A stretch of 64,000 nt of DNA from CAYNWT01 sp964450955 (GTDB lineage Bacteria; Planctomycetota; Planctomycetia; Planctomycetales; Planctomycetaceae): the NCBI GenBank assembly GCA_964450955.1, contig CAYVFI010000015.1:1-64000 (forward strand), read 5' to 3'. Every line of letters begins with the position of its first letter. Position 1 is the stretch's first letter. Shown here one piece after another: positions 48,026-57,898 of the stretch. A model generated the notes under the pieces. That model worked only from the letters and a program-made list of their open reading frames with translations. It had not been told where the DNA came from and made no database searches. The position numbers and the translations under genes are program-made.

Positions 48026-49532
48026 GGCAGTCTTTGATCGCGTCGGCGTAGACCTGTTCGTACTCTGCCGCGCTGCGGTCCCACGAAAAATCCTGTTGCA
48101 TTCCGGTGCGAACCATGCGGTGCCACGCTTCCTGATCGGAATACGCGACCAGCATGCGATCAAACGCGACCGCCAATGCAGACCCGGAGTATTCATGAAA
48201 CATAAAGCCCGTCGCGAGATCAGCCAGAACATTTGCAGGCGTGGCATCGACAACCGAATCAGCCAGACCACCAGTCGCTCGAACCAACGGCAGTGTGCCA
48301 TACGCCAGCGAATACATCTGGTTCAGCCCGCACGGTTCGTATCGACTGGGCATCAGGAACACGTCCGAACCTGCTTCAATACGGTGAGCGATCTGTTCGT
48401 TAAATGCCAACTGCACCGACACCTTGTCCGGGTATTTTTCCGCGAGGCCCCGTGCCATCGCTTCGCACGACGGATCGCCGGTTCCCAGAATGCAAAGCTG
48501 CAAATCGTGTCGCAGAAAAATCGGAGCCGCCTCGGCAATAATGTCGAACCCTTTCTGGGTCGACATGCGAGACACCATGCCGACCAACGGGACGTCGCCG
48601 CGCTGCGGCAGGCCAAACGCTTCCTGCAAAACACGTTTGCATTTTGGTTTGTTGGTTGGGAATGACTGGATATCGAAGTTGTCTGAGATCAACGGATCGG
48701 TCGCCGGGTTCCATTCGGCCACATCGATGCCGTTTAAGATTCCGGACAACTTGTCGCTGCGGTGCTGCAGCACGCCTTCCAGTCCGTTTCCAAATTCTTC
48801 AGTTTGGATTTCCTTCGCGTACGTCGGACTAACGGTTGTGATGCGATCGGCCAGGCTAAGGCCGGTCTTCATGAGATTCAGGTTGCCGTGCGATTCCATC
48901 TGCGTCCAGTTAAAGTAGCCCCAATCAATCCCGGTCATCTCCATGTCGAAGTGCCAGAACTGTCCCTGGTATGCCAGGTTGTGGATCGTGAACACAGAAG
49001 CCGTGTTCTCAAATCCCGAGGTCCCTCGGTATTCGGCTTCCAGCAGAACCGGAATCAACCCGGTCTGCCAGTCGTTGCAGTGCACAACATGCGGCCGCAG
49101 CACCAATCGCCGCGTCGCTTCCATCACCGCGCGACTAAAAAACACAAACCGCGCGCAGTTGTCGCCGTAGTCGCCGGATTGATCGCCATACAGTGCATCG
49201 CGGTCGAAGTAATCTGGCTGGACGATGAAGAAAATTCGAACCTGACTGTCCGGAAATTCCGTCCAGTGGACGGTTGCCGGGACCGTGTCTTTACCGACCG
49301 AAACATCGAACCGCAAACCGGTATCGTGGACTTGCGGAAGATCCTTCCCGGTCGGCATCCGGTGCATCGGTACAAACAGCGACACTTCCGCGCCGCGTTT
49401 GGACAGAGCTTTTGATAGTGCTGATGACACATCTGCCAGTCCACCCGTTTTGGAAAACGGGACAGTTTCTGACGTGGCAATCACGACTCGTAGCGAAGAT
49501 GCCGCAGCATCCGACTCACTTGGGACGGTCAT
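48018..49532 (-). CDS. glgA: Glycogen synthase
   Basis: 504 residues from the ATG at 49530-49532; a TTG at 49583 adds 17 residues without a better ribosome site. GT5 fold with the ADP-glucose-binding KTGGLADV loop near the N-terminus, DYGDNCARFVFFSRAV, HVVHCNDWQTGLIPVLL, and C-terminal MPSRYEPCGLNQMYSLAYGTLPLVRATGGLADSV. Elongates alpha-1,4-glucan from ADP-glucose (UDP-glucose possible). First gene of the glgA-galT pair. Confidence 0.95.
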   Translation of the reverse strand: MTVPSESDAAASSLRVVIATSETVPFSKTGGLADVSSALSKALSKRGAEVSLFVPMHRMPTGKDLPQVHDTGLRFDVSVGKDTVPATVHWTEFPDSQVRIFFIVQPDYFDRDALYGDQSGDYGDNCARFVFFSRAVMEATRRLVLRPHVVHCNDWQTGLIPVLLEAEYRGTSGFENTASVFTIHNLAYQGQFWHFDMEMTGIDWGYFNWTQMESHGNLNLMKTGLSLADRITTVSPTYAKEIQTEEFGNGLEGVLQHRSDKLSGILNGIDVAEWNPATDPLISDNFDIQSFPTNKPKCKRVLQEAFGLPQRGDVPLVGMVSRMSTQKGFDIIAEAAPIFLRHDLQLCILGTGDPSCEAMARGLAEKYPDKVSVQLAFNEQIAHRIEAGSDVFLMPSRYEPCGLNQMYSLAYGTLPLVRATGGLADSVVDATPANVLADLATGFMFHEYSGSALAVAFDRMLVAYSDQEAWHRMVRTGMQQDFSWDRSAAEYEQVYADAIKDCHV

Positions 49533-49690
49533 CGTGGGTTCTCTTTTCTCAGCTGTGACAGGTCTGTTGATAGAGGCAATCAACAGACTGTGCTATCGGT
49601 GAGATAACCTCATCGAATTGAGCGGGTTGGGATTCTGACAGGTTGAGGACGGTTTTTCAGGTCAGAAAACCGCTGCCCACCGAAACCTCG

Positions 49691-50791
49691 CTATCCTTCG
49701 ATTCGGTGTGTTGGCACCGGTCGTCCGGGACGGAAGCTTTGTGTCGCTCGAAAATCGGGCCTGGCATTATTGGCTTCGCAGGCCGCGTTGATGGCAGCCA
49801 GCACGTGTTCTTCCAGAACCGCCGGATCACACACGACCCGCGCGTTAACGATAAGATCAAACGATTTCACGTTGCAGTTGGACGCCAGTGACAGTTCCGG
49901 CTGGTTCTCGCTGCTGATGAGATTGGCGACCCCAAAGAAACCTTCCCACAAGCCAATCGCTTTCAGATGGGCAGTCTCTGAATCAATTTCGCTAAGCGAT
50001 GCCTGTAATCGTTGGACCACCGACAACAGCAGCTGGTCCATAGAGAACTCAGCGTCTGCGGAAACTTCAGCACTACTGTTAAGCCAACCAAGTTCAGCCT
50101 CACCGTCTGCATAGATGTCGTAGTCGATGTCCAGCACACGTTTGCCGAAGTCTCCGTCCTGCCCGAGGAACTGTGTGAGTGCGTCGAAGCCTTCGCCGGT
50201 TCTGGCTGAGACACGCAGTACCGGAATACCCGGTTGGTGGGTGTCCAGCAGCGTCGTGAGTTCGTCGATTTTCTCAGGTGCGAGTTCGTCGATGCGGTTA
50301 ATCAAGATTGCATCTGCTTCTTCAATTTGCTTCTTCAGAATGTACGCCGCCTTCGGTGAGAACCCGCTGCGCTTTTCGTTGTTCAGAATGCGACGACCGT
50401 GACTGGGTTTCAGAATGACGCAGTACGGAGCGATATCGAATTCGGCGTCGTAAAGTTGTTTGATGGGCTGGATGACCGTGGCGACCAGGTCGGTGCAACT
50501 GCCAACGGGTTCAGCCAGAATGATGTCTGGCTTTTGGTTCTCACCAAGCGTTCCGATGGTGCTGATGAGTTCATTGAAGTTACAACAGAAGCATGAACCG
50601 GCAACTTCACCAACATCGAAGCCCTGAGACCGAAGCGTGTTGGTATCGACCAGATCGTCGGCCTGATCGTTAGTGACGATACCGACAGTCTTCCCTTCCT
50701 TCATGTAGTGCGCGGCCAGGCGGCCGAGTGTTGTCGTCTTGCCGGCTCCAAGGAACCCGCCGACCATGATGTAACGAATACGGTGTGACAT
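49691..50791 (-). CDS. CobW/COG0523 family metal-binding GTPase
   Basis: 366 residues from the ATG at 50789-50791; the open frame continues to a TTG 6 bp upstream. Walker A GGFLGAGKTTT, the metal-binding CxCC motif in GSCFCCNF, Walker B-like PDIILAEPVG and base-recognition INRIDEL. G3E GTPases of this type deliver Zn, Co or Ni or act as metallochaperones; the metal here is unknown. It lacks the His-rich loop seen in some members. Upstream and downstream neighbours give no clear target. Confidence 0.92.
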   Translation of the reverse strand: MSHRIRYIMVGGFLGAGKTTTLGRLAAHYMKEGKTVGIVTNDQADDLVDTNTLRSQGFDVGEVAGSCFCCNFNELISTIGTLGENQKPDIILAEPVGSCTDLVATVIQPIKQLYDAEFDIAPYCVILKPSHGRRILNNEKRSGFSPKAAYILKKQIEEADAILINRIDELAPEKIDELTTLLDTHQPGIPVLRVSARTGEGFDALTQFLGQDGDFGKRVLDIDYDIYADGEAELGWLNSSAEVSADAEFSMDQLLLSVVQRLQASLSEIDSETAHLKAIGLWEGFFGVANLISSENQPELSLASNCNVKSFDLIVNARVVCDPAVLEEHVLAAINAACEANNARPDFRATQSFRPGRPVPTHRIEG

Positions 50792-50884
50792 GCGCAAAGC
50801 CTGTGCGTCAAACTGAAAGTGTGGCTAACAGCATACGCGAAACAGGAGTGCGATGCCTGGCGAGTTTGGAGACGGCAAACAAAC

Positions 50885-51862
50885 CTACGGCAGTCGCGTG
50901 ACATCCACGTACTTGTAGCGACCGCCATTTTCACGCGCGACGGCTCTCAGCCAGCTATTGGAGCCTATCGGGCTGCCTTCGCCAAACTCGATGCAGTGGA
51001 TTCGGCTACGGCCGCGGTTGAGCTTGCGGATGGTTTCGCGGTCTCCGGGCGTGATGGGTGTGTCGTGGCCATCTGTCAGGAAGAAGATGACGTCTGGTCT
51101 GAGTTCGATTGCCTTCTTCAGGGCTGGATAATGCTTGGTTCCGTCGTCAGTTCGAACCGCCCGTATCTCACGAATCGCGCGAGCAACGTTGCGTTCGTTG
51201 GCGGCATACATGCGGGTACCATCGCCGGCTCGAAGCTGCAACGAAGTGACTCGGGTATTGTAGAACAGAACTCCAAACTGCTGGTACGGCTGCAGCACGT
51301 TTAAACTACTGGTAAGCTGCGCGCGAGCGAACGCGATTTTGTTGCCCAGCATGCTGCCGGAATGATCGATCGCGTAGACAAAGGTCGTACCCGAGTCTCG
51401 GATATCCACGAACGCGGTTTCTCCGGGCCCCAGTCCCAACGCCCCAGCCTGCAGCTGACCACTGGACTTGACGACCTGCCTGATGTCGCTTGCTCCGACG
51501 CTTGGCGGCATCTGTGGTGGCCCGGCGCCGATGGCAGGCAGTTGCCTGTTGGGCAAGCTAAGGTCTGCTGGCGGTTGCGCATCAACAGGATTGGCGTCGA
51601 CAACCTCTGTCGAATTCTGATTGGTCGTCTCTATTTCGGTGGTGGGTGTATCAGCATCGTTGGGCGCGGAGTCCGTGACGTAGATGCCAAAGTTTCGGAA
51701 CTCTTCACCGGCCTTGCCCGTTGTGGTTCCGCCGCAGCCTCGCATCGTGGACATAAAGACCAACAGCAATGCGCCGTGGAGTCCAAGAGAAATCGCCCAA
51801 CCTGGAGCCTTGTGCCACAGCGACGTGTGCTCATCTTTTCGCAGTTGCACAGGTTGGCTCAA
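50885..51862 (-). CDS. Membrane-anchored vWA domain protein
   Basis: 325 residues. The start is TTG at 51860-51862, supported by GGAG seven nt upstream; no in-frame ATG occurs before the membrane segment. One N-terminal hydrophobic segment (about 21-40), then a Pro/Asn/Thr-rich linker, then a vWA domain (about 145-325) with the MIDAS motif DHSGSM, the conserved Thr and DVIFFLTDGHD. Extracytoplasmic metal-dependent adhesion or scaffold role likely. The LolA-like gene upstream (114 bp away) is in the same direction. Confidence 0.82.
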   Translation of the reverse strand: MSQPVQLRKDEHTSLWHKAPGWAISLGLHGALLLVFMSTMRGCGGTTTGKAGEEFRNFGIYVTDSAPNDADTPTTEIETTNQNSTEVVDANPVDAQPPADLSLPNRQLPAIGAGPPQMPPSVGASDIRQVVKSSGQLQAGALGLGPGETAFVDIRDSGTTFVYAIDHSGSMLGNKIAFARAQLTSSLNVLQPYQQFGVLFYNTRVTSLQLRAGDGTRMYAANERNVARAIREIRAVRTDDGTKHYPALKKAIELRPDVIFFLTDGHDTPITPGDRETIRKLNRGRSRIHCIEFGEGSPIGSNSWLRAVARENGGRYKYVDVTRLP

Positions 51863-51976
51863 GGCTGTTCTCCATCCACCAGATCACGAACAGCCGAGCG
51901 TAGAGCCGCGCCGCAATCGGGGCAACATCAATCAAAGTTGCGGTAATCGCTTTCACCCAGGCTCACAGCGTTTTTA

Positions 51977-52981
51977 CTAACCACCCGGCCGGGGCTGTGC
52001 TTGCTGCTGTTGTTGCTGCTGGCGAAGTTGCGCCTTCATCTGTTCTGCCTGGGCAGCCGTGCCCTTCAGGGCTTGAATCAGCTGTTCGGTGATGTCTGTC
52101 TGTTCTTGCGCGTTGCCATCGAAGCGGAACTGTTCGGGATCGATATCGCCGTTAAGAACCCGGTTGGTGAGGTCCAGAGTCACCAGCGGTCGAGCCGTCC
52201 GGGTTTTGGGGTTCGGGTGTCGCTTTAGGAACATGATGCGGCAAGGGAACAGGCTTTCCTTTTCGAAGAAGATCCGCACGTACTCAGGCAAAAACGACTC
52301 CAGAATCGGGTCGCTTTCCGCAGGGTCCGCATTGAACACCCGCAGCTGTGTTTGGTTCCAACGTCCCTGGATAACAACGAACGGCTTGCCGTCGATTTCT
52401 TCAGTGCGAACACCTTTGAAGACCATACGTTTCTTCATTGATGTCAGCAGTGCCGGCACACCACCCAAACCCATGTCGCTGAGAAGCTGCTGCGGCGTCC
52501 AACGTTTGGAACCAGCCAGAGCCTTTGTGATTTCCTGGATGTCTCGACGTTCGACTCGCGACTTTCCGTCCAGGGTCCACTGTGTCCAGAGCATGCGTCC
52601 GTCGGAGACCTGCAGGACTGAGTTCGATTTCTTCTTGGTATCGCCTGGAGCCGCTTTCTTCTCGCCTTCGGCAGGGGCCGCAACTTCTTCGACCGGATTG
52701 ATTTCCAGGTTCAATCGCAGCTGGTTGTTTGGTCCTTGTACGTAAGACCCTTTGGCGGTGAAACGCCGGGTTCCCATCGAGACGGTTTCGTGCAGATCGG
52801 CCTGGATGCTGGAGTACTTTGTCAGGCTGGCGATGGCGTCATCCAGCACCTGCGCAGCGGTTTTTTTTGCCGCTTCATCCTGCGTCGGAGCGGGATTCGC
52901 AAAGGCGGCCAGAGAAGCAGAACACGCCACAACGGCGCAAATTGTTCCAGCGAAATAGTTTGGGTTGATCATTCGAAACAT
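51977..52981 (-). CDS. LolA-like outer-membrane lipoprotein-carrier family protein
   Basis: 334 residues from the ATG at 52979-52981 (another ATG at 52972). The signal peptide ends at about residue 25 (ASLAAFANPAP). LolA-type features: QVLDDAIASLTKYSSIQADLHETVSMG, PNNQLRLNLEI, VLQVSDGRMLWTQ, and C-terminal strands FLKRHPNPKTRTARPLVTLDLTN. The C-terminus is a Gln-rich tail (QLRQQQQQQQAQPRP). Carriers of this fold bind lipids in the periplasm; the partner is unknown, and the vWA protein is the neighbour. Confidence 0.75.
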   Translation of the reverse strand: MFRMINPNYFAGTICAVVACSASLAAFANPAPTQDEAAKKTAAQVLDDAIASLTKYSSIQADLHETVSMGTRRFTAKGSYVQGPNNQLRLNLEINPVEEVAAPAEGEKKAAPGDTKKKSNSVLQVSDGRMLWTQWTLDGKSRVERRDIQEITKALAGSKRWTPQQLLSDMGLGGVPALLTSMKKRMVFKGVRTEEIDGKPFVVIQGRWNQTQLRVFNADPAESDPILESFLPEYVRIFFEKESLFPCRIMFLKRHPNPKTRTARPLVTLDLTNRVLNGDIDPEQFRFDGNAQEQTDITEQLIQALKGTAAQAEQMKAQLRQQQQQQQAQPRPGG

Positions 52982-53289
52982 TGGCAAGCTGCGCAAAGTT
53001 TGTTTCCTGTTAGGAAAGTGCCGGATTTACCAAAGATTTGCATCACGCGGGCCCGACAACAACAAGGAGTAGTAGCCGTTCATGCGTTTTACCGCTGGAT
53101 GGCTGACCGCCCAACGATACGGGCGTTGCTCGGATTGTACAGAGAACCGAAACCACGGGTCGACTGTGAATCCACTGCAACTTTACAGCTAGTACGAACA
53201 ACCAGACATCGGCGCGTGGCAGATTTGCCAACCCGCGTGCCATTTAGCGAAATTTCGCGAACCACTCGAAGGACTCGAAGGGGTAGGCC

Positions 53290-54507
53290 ATGAAACTGTA
53301 TTTTCTCGCTCTGAGCACCATATTGGTGGTCTGCGTGGGCTGCACTACGAGCGGCGTCCATCATCAGGCCTTCGATAATGGTCAATACGTGGCCCCACCG
53401 GCCTCGATGTTGCAACGGCCTGGCCCGATGGTCGATGGACCCGGTCCTGGCGTTCTGGCTTTGATGGCTCAGCCCGGCGCGGCTGCAGGCTTCGGCAGCC
53501 ACGGCGGCGGCGGATTGTCCATGGGCTCGTCACAAGTCAAGTTCACTGGCCCCGCCGGCATGTTGATTGGCTGGCAGGCTGGTTCAGGCTTCGCTGACAG
53601 TCAGCTTGTTGCTCCTGGTCGTTACGACTTCTATCAGGGCAGCACATACCAGCTGAAGTTCAGTGGTATTCCTCGTCGGGAAGCCATGAACGTTTACCCG
53701 ACATTGGAAGTTCGACCTGTGCATCCAACGACGCAGGCCTACCTGGCTCACAACAGCATTCCGGTGGATATCACCTCTGACGACCTCGACCAGGTGGATA
53801 GCAACAACTTTGTGACAAAGGTCATCTATCTTCCGGATGCCCGTCACCAGGAACTTGCGATCGCTGGTGTCGAAACACTCGTCTCAACACAACTAAGTCC
53901 CGGAGCTGATCCGGTTTCTGAAGCAGAACGCCGCGGAACAGTTATGGCGATCCTGCGAATGGGTAACAAAGATCTGCAAATGGGCAGCAGCCCAAGCAGC
54001 GGAATTCTTCAGGCATCGTACAACGGTGAAGTTGGTGAGTTTGCTGCTCCTGTTGCAATCGCAACTGCCGGCGGTGGTTTCGGTGGTGCACCGGGATCGC
54101 ACGCTATGCCAAACGGCTTGATTCCAAACGCAGCCATCATGGCTGGGGCTGGTGCTCCGGGAATGCCTGGCGGCCAATCATGGGGCATTCCCATCACTGG
54201 CACACCCATCGGATTGCCTGGCCCTCCACATTTACCACTTGGCGGTCCTGCTGGTTTGAAGTCGCACACTGTGCGAAACCTGACCGAGAACCGATTGCCA
54301 TCACCGGTTGATCACATGCTGATCGATGTGAAGCACGAACCTGGCTACTCACTGCCACCACCAGTGCGACACGTTCAGTACACAGAAAAGAATCCTGTCT
54401 TCAAAGCAGGCGAAGTGTCTTACCCACGATCGCAGACTCCTGCGATCTACCCTCCCGGTGCTGCTGGCAGCATCGCGGGTCCAGGCGGCCGATACGGTCA
54501 CCGTTAG
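53290..54507 (+). CDS. Gly-rich envelope lipoprotein, unknown function
   Basis: 405 residues with a lipobox-like signal ending VVCVGC (C18). A Gly/Pro-rich lead (about 30-75) precedes a domain (about 80-235) shared with the next gene, visible as YQLKFSGIPRREAMNVYPTLEV and the segment VTKVIYLPDARHQELA. The last ~150 residues are Gly/Pro/Ala-rich without known domain. It is separated from the next gene by a terminator (54528-54571), so it may also be transcribed alone. Start ATG follows a GGGGTAGGCC stretch. Confidence 0.78.
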   Translation: MKLYFLALSTILVVCVGCTTSGVHHQAFDNGQYVAPPASMLQRPGPMVDGPGPGVLALMAQPGAAAGFGSHGGGGLSMGSSQVKFTGPAGMLIGWQAGSGFADSQLVAPGRYDFYQGSTYQLKFSGIPRREAMNVYPTLEVRPVHPTTQAYLAHNSIPVDITSDDLDQVDSNNFVTKVIYLPDARHQELAIAGVETLVSTQLSPGADPVSEAERRGTVMAILRMGNKDLQMGSSPSSGILQASYNGEVGEFAAPVAIATAGGGFGGAPGSHAMPNGLIPNAAIMAGAGAPGMPGGQSWGIPITGTPIGLPGPPHLPLGGPAGLKSHTVRNLTENRLPSPVDHMLIDVKHEPGYSLPPPVRHVQYTEKNPVFKAGEVSYPRSQTPAIYPPGAAGSIAGPGGRYGHR

Positions 54508-54527
54508 AAGTAAGACTTAGGACTCTG

Positions 54528-54571
54528 GCCTGCCTGCGGAACCGATTCGGTTTTCCAGGCAGGCTTTTTTT
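54528..54571 (+). terminator. Rho-independent terminator within the envelope gene cluster
   Basis: GCCTGCCTG (54528-54536) and CAGGCAGGC (54556-54564), perfect 9-bp arms with a 19-nt loop, then seven T. It follows the first lipoprotein gene by about 20 bp. Confidence 0.9.
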
Positions 54572-54615
54572 GAACGCTCCGGTAACGCCAAGGCGCCCCA
54601 ACTCGCAGGCACAGC

Positions 54616-55401
54616 ATGAGAACTCAACGCTCAGTATTTAGCAGCTTGTGCATCATCGCGGTATTCATTCTGCAAGTGCCCAATGTTGCATTCGGTCAGC
54701 AGTTCAGGAATCCGTCGGGACGCTATTTCCCTTTGAACCAATCCACACCCGCTGGCGTTGCTTCGCAGTGGCACAGTCTATCAGCGGGCACAACCATCGG
54801 AGCACCGCAAGCAGTGCGGGTTGAACTGCCTTCCGGCGGGACGGTCAGCTTCATGGATTCGTACGGTTCAGCCATGGAAACACAGCCGGCTCCGGCTCAG
54901 GCCGGCCTTGCTGTCGGGCACGTCTACCGACTGCATATCTCAAACATGCCGAAACTACCCGGTGTCGAACTTTACCCGTCCATTGAGATTCTGGATCAGC
55001 TGCATCCGCCCGCCGGACTGGAGAATCGCTACCCGATTCCATTGTCGATCACCAAAGACGAAATCGTAGCTGCCTCAAAAGGTCGCATGGTCACCAAAGT
55101 GGTGTACCTGGAAGCTCCACGCCAAGCCCTTGCCGTTCGGCGTTCGCTTGAGGAAGCAACCACGAAAATTCCAAACAGCATGAACCTGTTTGCTGAAGCG
55201 GACCGTCTGGGTCGCCCTATGCTGATCCTGCGTTTGGGTTCTCGAAAGCCCGTTGTGAACGGAACCAACGGTGACTTCTTTGGAACCGGCGGACCGATTC
55301 AACCATCGTTCATCTACCGCAGACCTGCAGACGTTGACGAACCACAGGCAGGGCGTGCGACGCTGTTCCCACTTCGCCACGCTTCGAATGTCAGGCCATG
55401 A
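54616..55401 (+). CDS. Exported paralogue of the preceding lipoprotein
   Basis: 261 residues with a signal peptide (about 1-28, ending VAFGQQ). The central domain shares pattern with the preceding gene: YRLHISNMPKLPGVELYPSIEI and VTKVVYLEAPRQALA align with its YQLKFSGIPRREAMNVYPTLEV and VTKVIYLPDARHQELA. No characterised family is recognised. Its stop overlaps the next start in ATGA, so the two are translationally coupled. Confidence 0.82.
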   Translation: MRTQRSVFSSLCIIAVFILQVPNVAFGQQFRNPSGRYFPLNQSTPAGVASQWHSLSAGTTIGAPQAVRVELPSGGTVSFMDSYGSAMETQPAPAQAGLAVGHVYRLHISNMPKLPGVELYPSIEILDQLHPPAGLENRYPIPLSITKDEIVAASKGRMVTKVVYLEAPRQALAVRRSLEEATTKIPNSMNLFAEADRLGRPMLILRLGSRKPVVNGTNGDFFGTGGPIQPSFIYRRPADVDEPQAGRATLFPLRHASNVRP

Positions 55402-56678
55402 AACAGAGTTTGCGAAACATGAGACGCGTCACTTCCCACATTCTCACCGGCGCCATGATGCTGGCTTTGTCAGCAGCAATGACTGGCTGCGCGACGAACA
55501 TGGCGAACCAACTGGCGCAGTCAAACCAATGGCAGCAAGCCTACCAGCCCATGCCACGACCAACGCCTGCTTACCCGATGCCGCAACACGTAGCCCCCGG
55601 TCGCGTTCCGATGGCGATGGTTCCACACCAAACGGCCGCAGCCGCGCCGCCATCGACGATTCAGCAGACAGCTTATTTCACTCCAGCCGAACCGCGGCAG
55701 GAGTTCGTTTCCACTGATGGGCTGGAATACCCAACGATGGAAGTCGTGTCTTCGGATTCCGATATCTACCGATACCCGGACGAGTATCTGTTTGACGGAG
55801 GCGATCGTGGGATGAAGGTGCATTACAATTCCGGTACCCGATTGGGTGTCGAGACGGAAGATACGTTTGCCGAATACGTCGACCACACCGGCGAACAGCA
55901 TGTTCGTCCATCGAACCCGGTCGCCGTTTACGCTCCACGATTCGCGGCCGTCAAAACGATTACGGGACCAGAACAGGACACCAACGTCGACCGTCTGGCA
56001 CAGGCCACGGATGTGAATCCGGGTGCGTCGTTTAGCAGCAAGATGACATTGGCGACTTCGAACCGCCGCAGCAAAGCCAGCGGTATGCGGACTCGCGAAC
56101 GCGGCAGCGAACTGGACACAGTCGATGCAGGCATTGCGATGTCGGCCAAAGAAAAAGCGGCCGGCAATGTGTTCGTGCTGAAACCAATCAAACGCAGCCA
56201 GGTTCAGGCCGGTATGCAGTTCGAACGTGCGAACGAGGCGTGGCTGGCCAACCGGATTCAGAAAGCGGCGGACTGGTCACTTAAGTCGTTCCCAATCATT
56301 CAGGCCGTCAACGCGGCAGCGATGGAAGTGGAAGCGTCAGTTAAACCGCAGGTCCACATTGGTATCGACGACGAAAGCACGAAGGGTCATCTGCGAATCA
56401 TCAAGATGGTCGATCTGGAAACCGCGGTGCCGGGTGACATTCTCACGTTCACCATCGAGTTCCAAAACATCGGTGATAAAGATCTGTACAACATCCGCAT
56501 CGTGGACAACCTGACGCCACGTCTTGAGTTCATCGAAGACAGCGGTGCGTCAGACCGCAAGGGCAAGATCGCCGTCGAAGACAATTTCGAAGGCAGCCAG
56601 ATGCTAACCTTCGAACTGCAAGGCAAGCTCAAAGGCAAAGCCAAAGGCACCGTCGAATTCAAAGCCCGCGTCCTCTAA
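55398..56678 (+). CDS. DUF11-type repeat lipoprotein
   Basis: 426 residues. A basic start is followed by a signal segment whose lipobox is about LSAAMTGC (C31). A low-complexity Gln/Pro/Ala region (about 40-100) leads to a folded region, and the C-terminal ~90 residues read VDLETAVPGDILTFTIEFQNIGDKDLYNIRIVDNL, the conserved-repeat/DUF11 beta domain that in other organisms binds or decorates surface structures. Final gene of the three-gene envelope cluster, overlapping the previous gene by 4 bp. Confidence 0.85.
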   Translation: MKQSLRNMRRVTSHILTGAMMLALSAAMTGCATNMANQLAQSNQWQQAYQPMPRPTPAYPMPQHVAPGRVPMAMVPHQTAAAAPPSTIQQTAYFTPAEPRQEFVSTDGLEYPTMEVVSSDSDIYRYPDEYLFDGGDRGMKVHYNSGTRLGVETEDTFAEYVDHTGEQHVRPSNPVAVYAPRFAAVKTITGPEQDTNVDRLAQATDVNPGASFSSKMTLATSNRRSKASGMRTRERGSELDTVDAGIAMSAKEKAAGNVFVLKPIKRSQVQAGMQFERANEAWLANRIQKAADWSLKSFPIIQAVNAAAMEVEASVKPQVHIGIDDESTKGHLRIIKMVDLETAVPGDILTFTIEFQNIGDKDLYNIRIVDNLTPRLEFIEDSGASDRKGKIAVEDNFEGSQMLTFELQGKLKGKAKGTVEFKARVL

Positions 56679-56681
56679 CGC

Positions 56682-56756
56682 GAACGTTCCGTTCGATCGG
56701 TATCCGGTTGGGTGGGTGGCTGAGGTTGGAGTGTGCTGACCCGGTTGCATGTTTTG
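56682..56756. repeat. Dispersed post-stop repeat, copy B
   Basis: Begins four bases after the DUF11 stop (aacgttccgttcgatcgg) and shares TATCCGGTTGGGTGGGTGG and ACCCGGTTGCATGTTTTGTT with copy C at 62131. Confidence 0.75.
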
Positions 56757-56802
56757 TTGTGACGGGTCGTGACGGATTCTGCGGGCGTTCGTGGAACGGT
56801 TG

Positions 56803-57858
56803 TTAGCGTTCGTAAATCGGTAAGAACCGGTAGTTCAGCGCGAGGGTGAGCATCGACATGGCTGTCGAATACGCCGGGCCAACCTGAGATCGGCCAATGC
56901 TTCCGTCTTCGTTGGCCAGTAAAACCGTTTGCCGAATGCGTTCGCGGTTCCAACTTTGCCACGCTTTGTAGTCCACCTGGAACAACGCCTGTGCCTGATA
57001 ATAGTCGCCGTACAACGGGTGAGCTTGATACCGTTGTTCGAGATCCTGTGAGATGAACCTGGCGGTCGCCGTGTATTCCTTGCAGCTCTTTTGTTTTCCA
57101 ATCGCCAACACCAGCGCAGTGATCGCAGATCGCGCGGTGGAATTGCCGTAGCTGTTGGCTCGCGTTTGGAAGTAACCAACCGTGCCAGTTTTCGTCGTCA
57201 TCTTTTGGAAGTACTTAATCGCGCGGTTCATGACATCGTCGGATACTTCAATACCCGCGTTCCGGGCCGCCAACAGGCCGACTAAAACAGAACCGGCAAC
57301 GGATGTGTCTGGAATACCGTCCTGCCCGGCCGTTGAGTTCCAACCGTGGCCGACCAGTTCTGTCTTGTGCTTCATCGTGCACGCGCCTTTGACGCACAGT
57401 TCCAAAGCTTCACCGATTGAACGGCGATTTTTGGCCTTCGCGCCGCCAAATAGCAGGTCGTCATCCACGGCACCGTAGGCTTCTGCGAGACACAGCATCG
57501 TGAAACCGAAGTCGTAGGCGTTGCCGCCCATCATTCCGGACTTCGAATTTTGCTTGCGAATGAGATACTCAAGTCCGCGCCTGACCGCTGGCGCGTGCGC
57601 TCCAAAGTTGGGATCTTCGCCCGTCGACAGCAGTGCCAAAATGCAAAGGCTGGCTACGCCGGTCCCGTTGCTTCCGAACGAACTTTGAGCCTTCCAGGAT
57701 CCGTCGTCTTTCTGATTCTCCACCAGAAACTTAGAACCGCGTTCAAACAGAGGTTCGACTTCTACCGGAACCCGAGCACCAATTCGATAGTCGATGTCAT
57801 CCTGAGCAAAAACCGGACTCGCAGACACTGCCAGTAGCAATAGCGTTCTCAGAAGCAT
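56803..57858 (-). CDS. Secreted alpha-alpha barrel protein, terpene-cyclase/prenyltransferase-like repeat fold
   Basis: 351 residues with a signal peptide (MLLRTLLLLAVSASPVFAQ). Helical hairpin repeats of the squalene-cyclase/prenyltransferase type: FLVENQKDDGSWKAQSSFGSNGTGVASLCILALL, and GLEYLIRKQNSKSGMMGGNAYDFGFTMLCLAEA. The catalytic DxDD of cyclases is not evident, so a binding or non-cyclase activity is likely. It ends the HEAT, sulfatase, barrel gene run, 40 bp after the sulfatase stop. Confidence 0.85.
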   Translation of the reverse strand: MLLRTLLLLAVSASPVFAQDDIDYRIGARVPVEVEPLFERGSKFLVENQKDDGSWKAQSSFGSNGTGVASLCILALLSTGEDPNFGAHAPAVRRGLEYLIRKQNSKSGMMGGNAYDFGFTMLCLAEAYGAVDDDLLFGGAKAKNRRSIGEALELCVKGACTMKHKTELVGHGWNSTAGQDGIPDTSVAGSVLVGLLAARNAGIEVSDDVMNRAIKYFQKMTTKTGTVGYFQTRANSYGNSTARSAITALVLAIGKQKSCKEYTATARFISQDLEQRYQAHPLYGDYYQAQALFQVDYKAWQSWNRERIRQTVLLANEDGSIGRSQVGPAYSTAMSMLTLALNYRFLPIYER

Positions 57859-57898
57859 CTCAAGCCCTCAATCCAACCGGTCGTAAAGCGGGGTCTGC

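Noticed and set aside
48026..48301. N-terminal extension of the galT frame
   Set aside because: It lies inside glgA and precedes the canonical GalT start; only the ATG at 48023-48025 makes sense.
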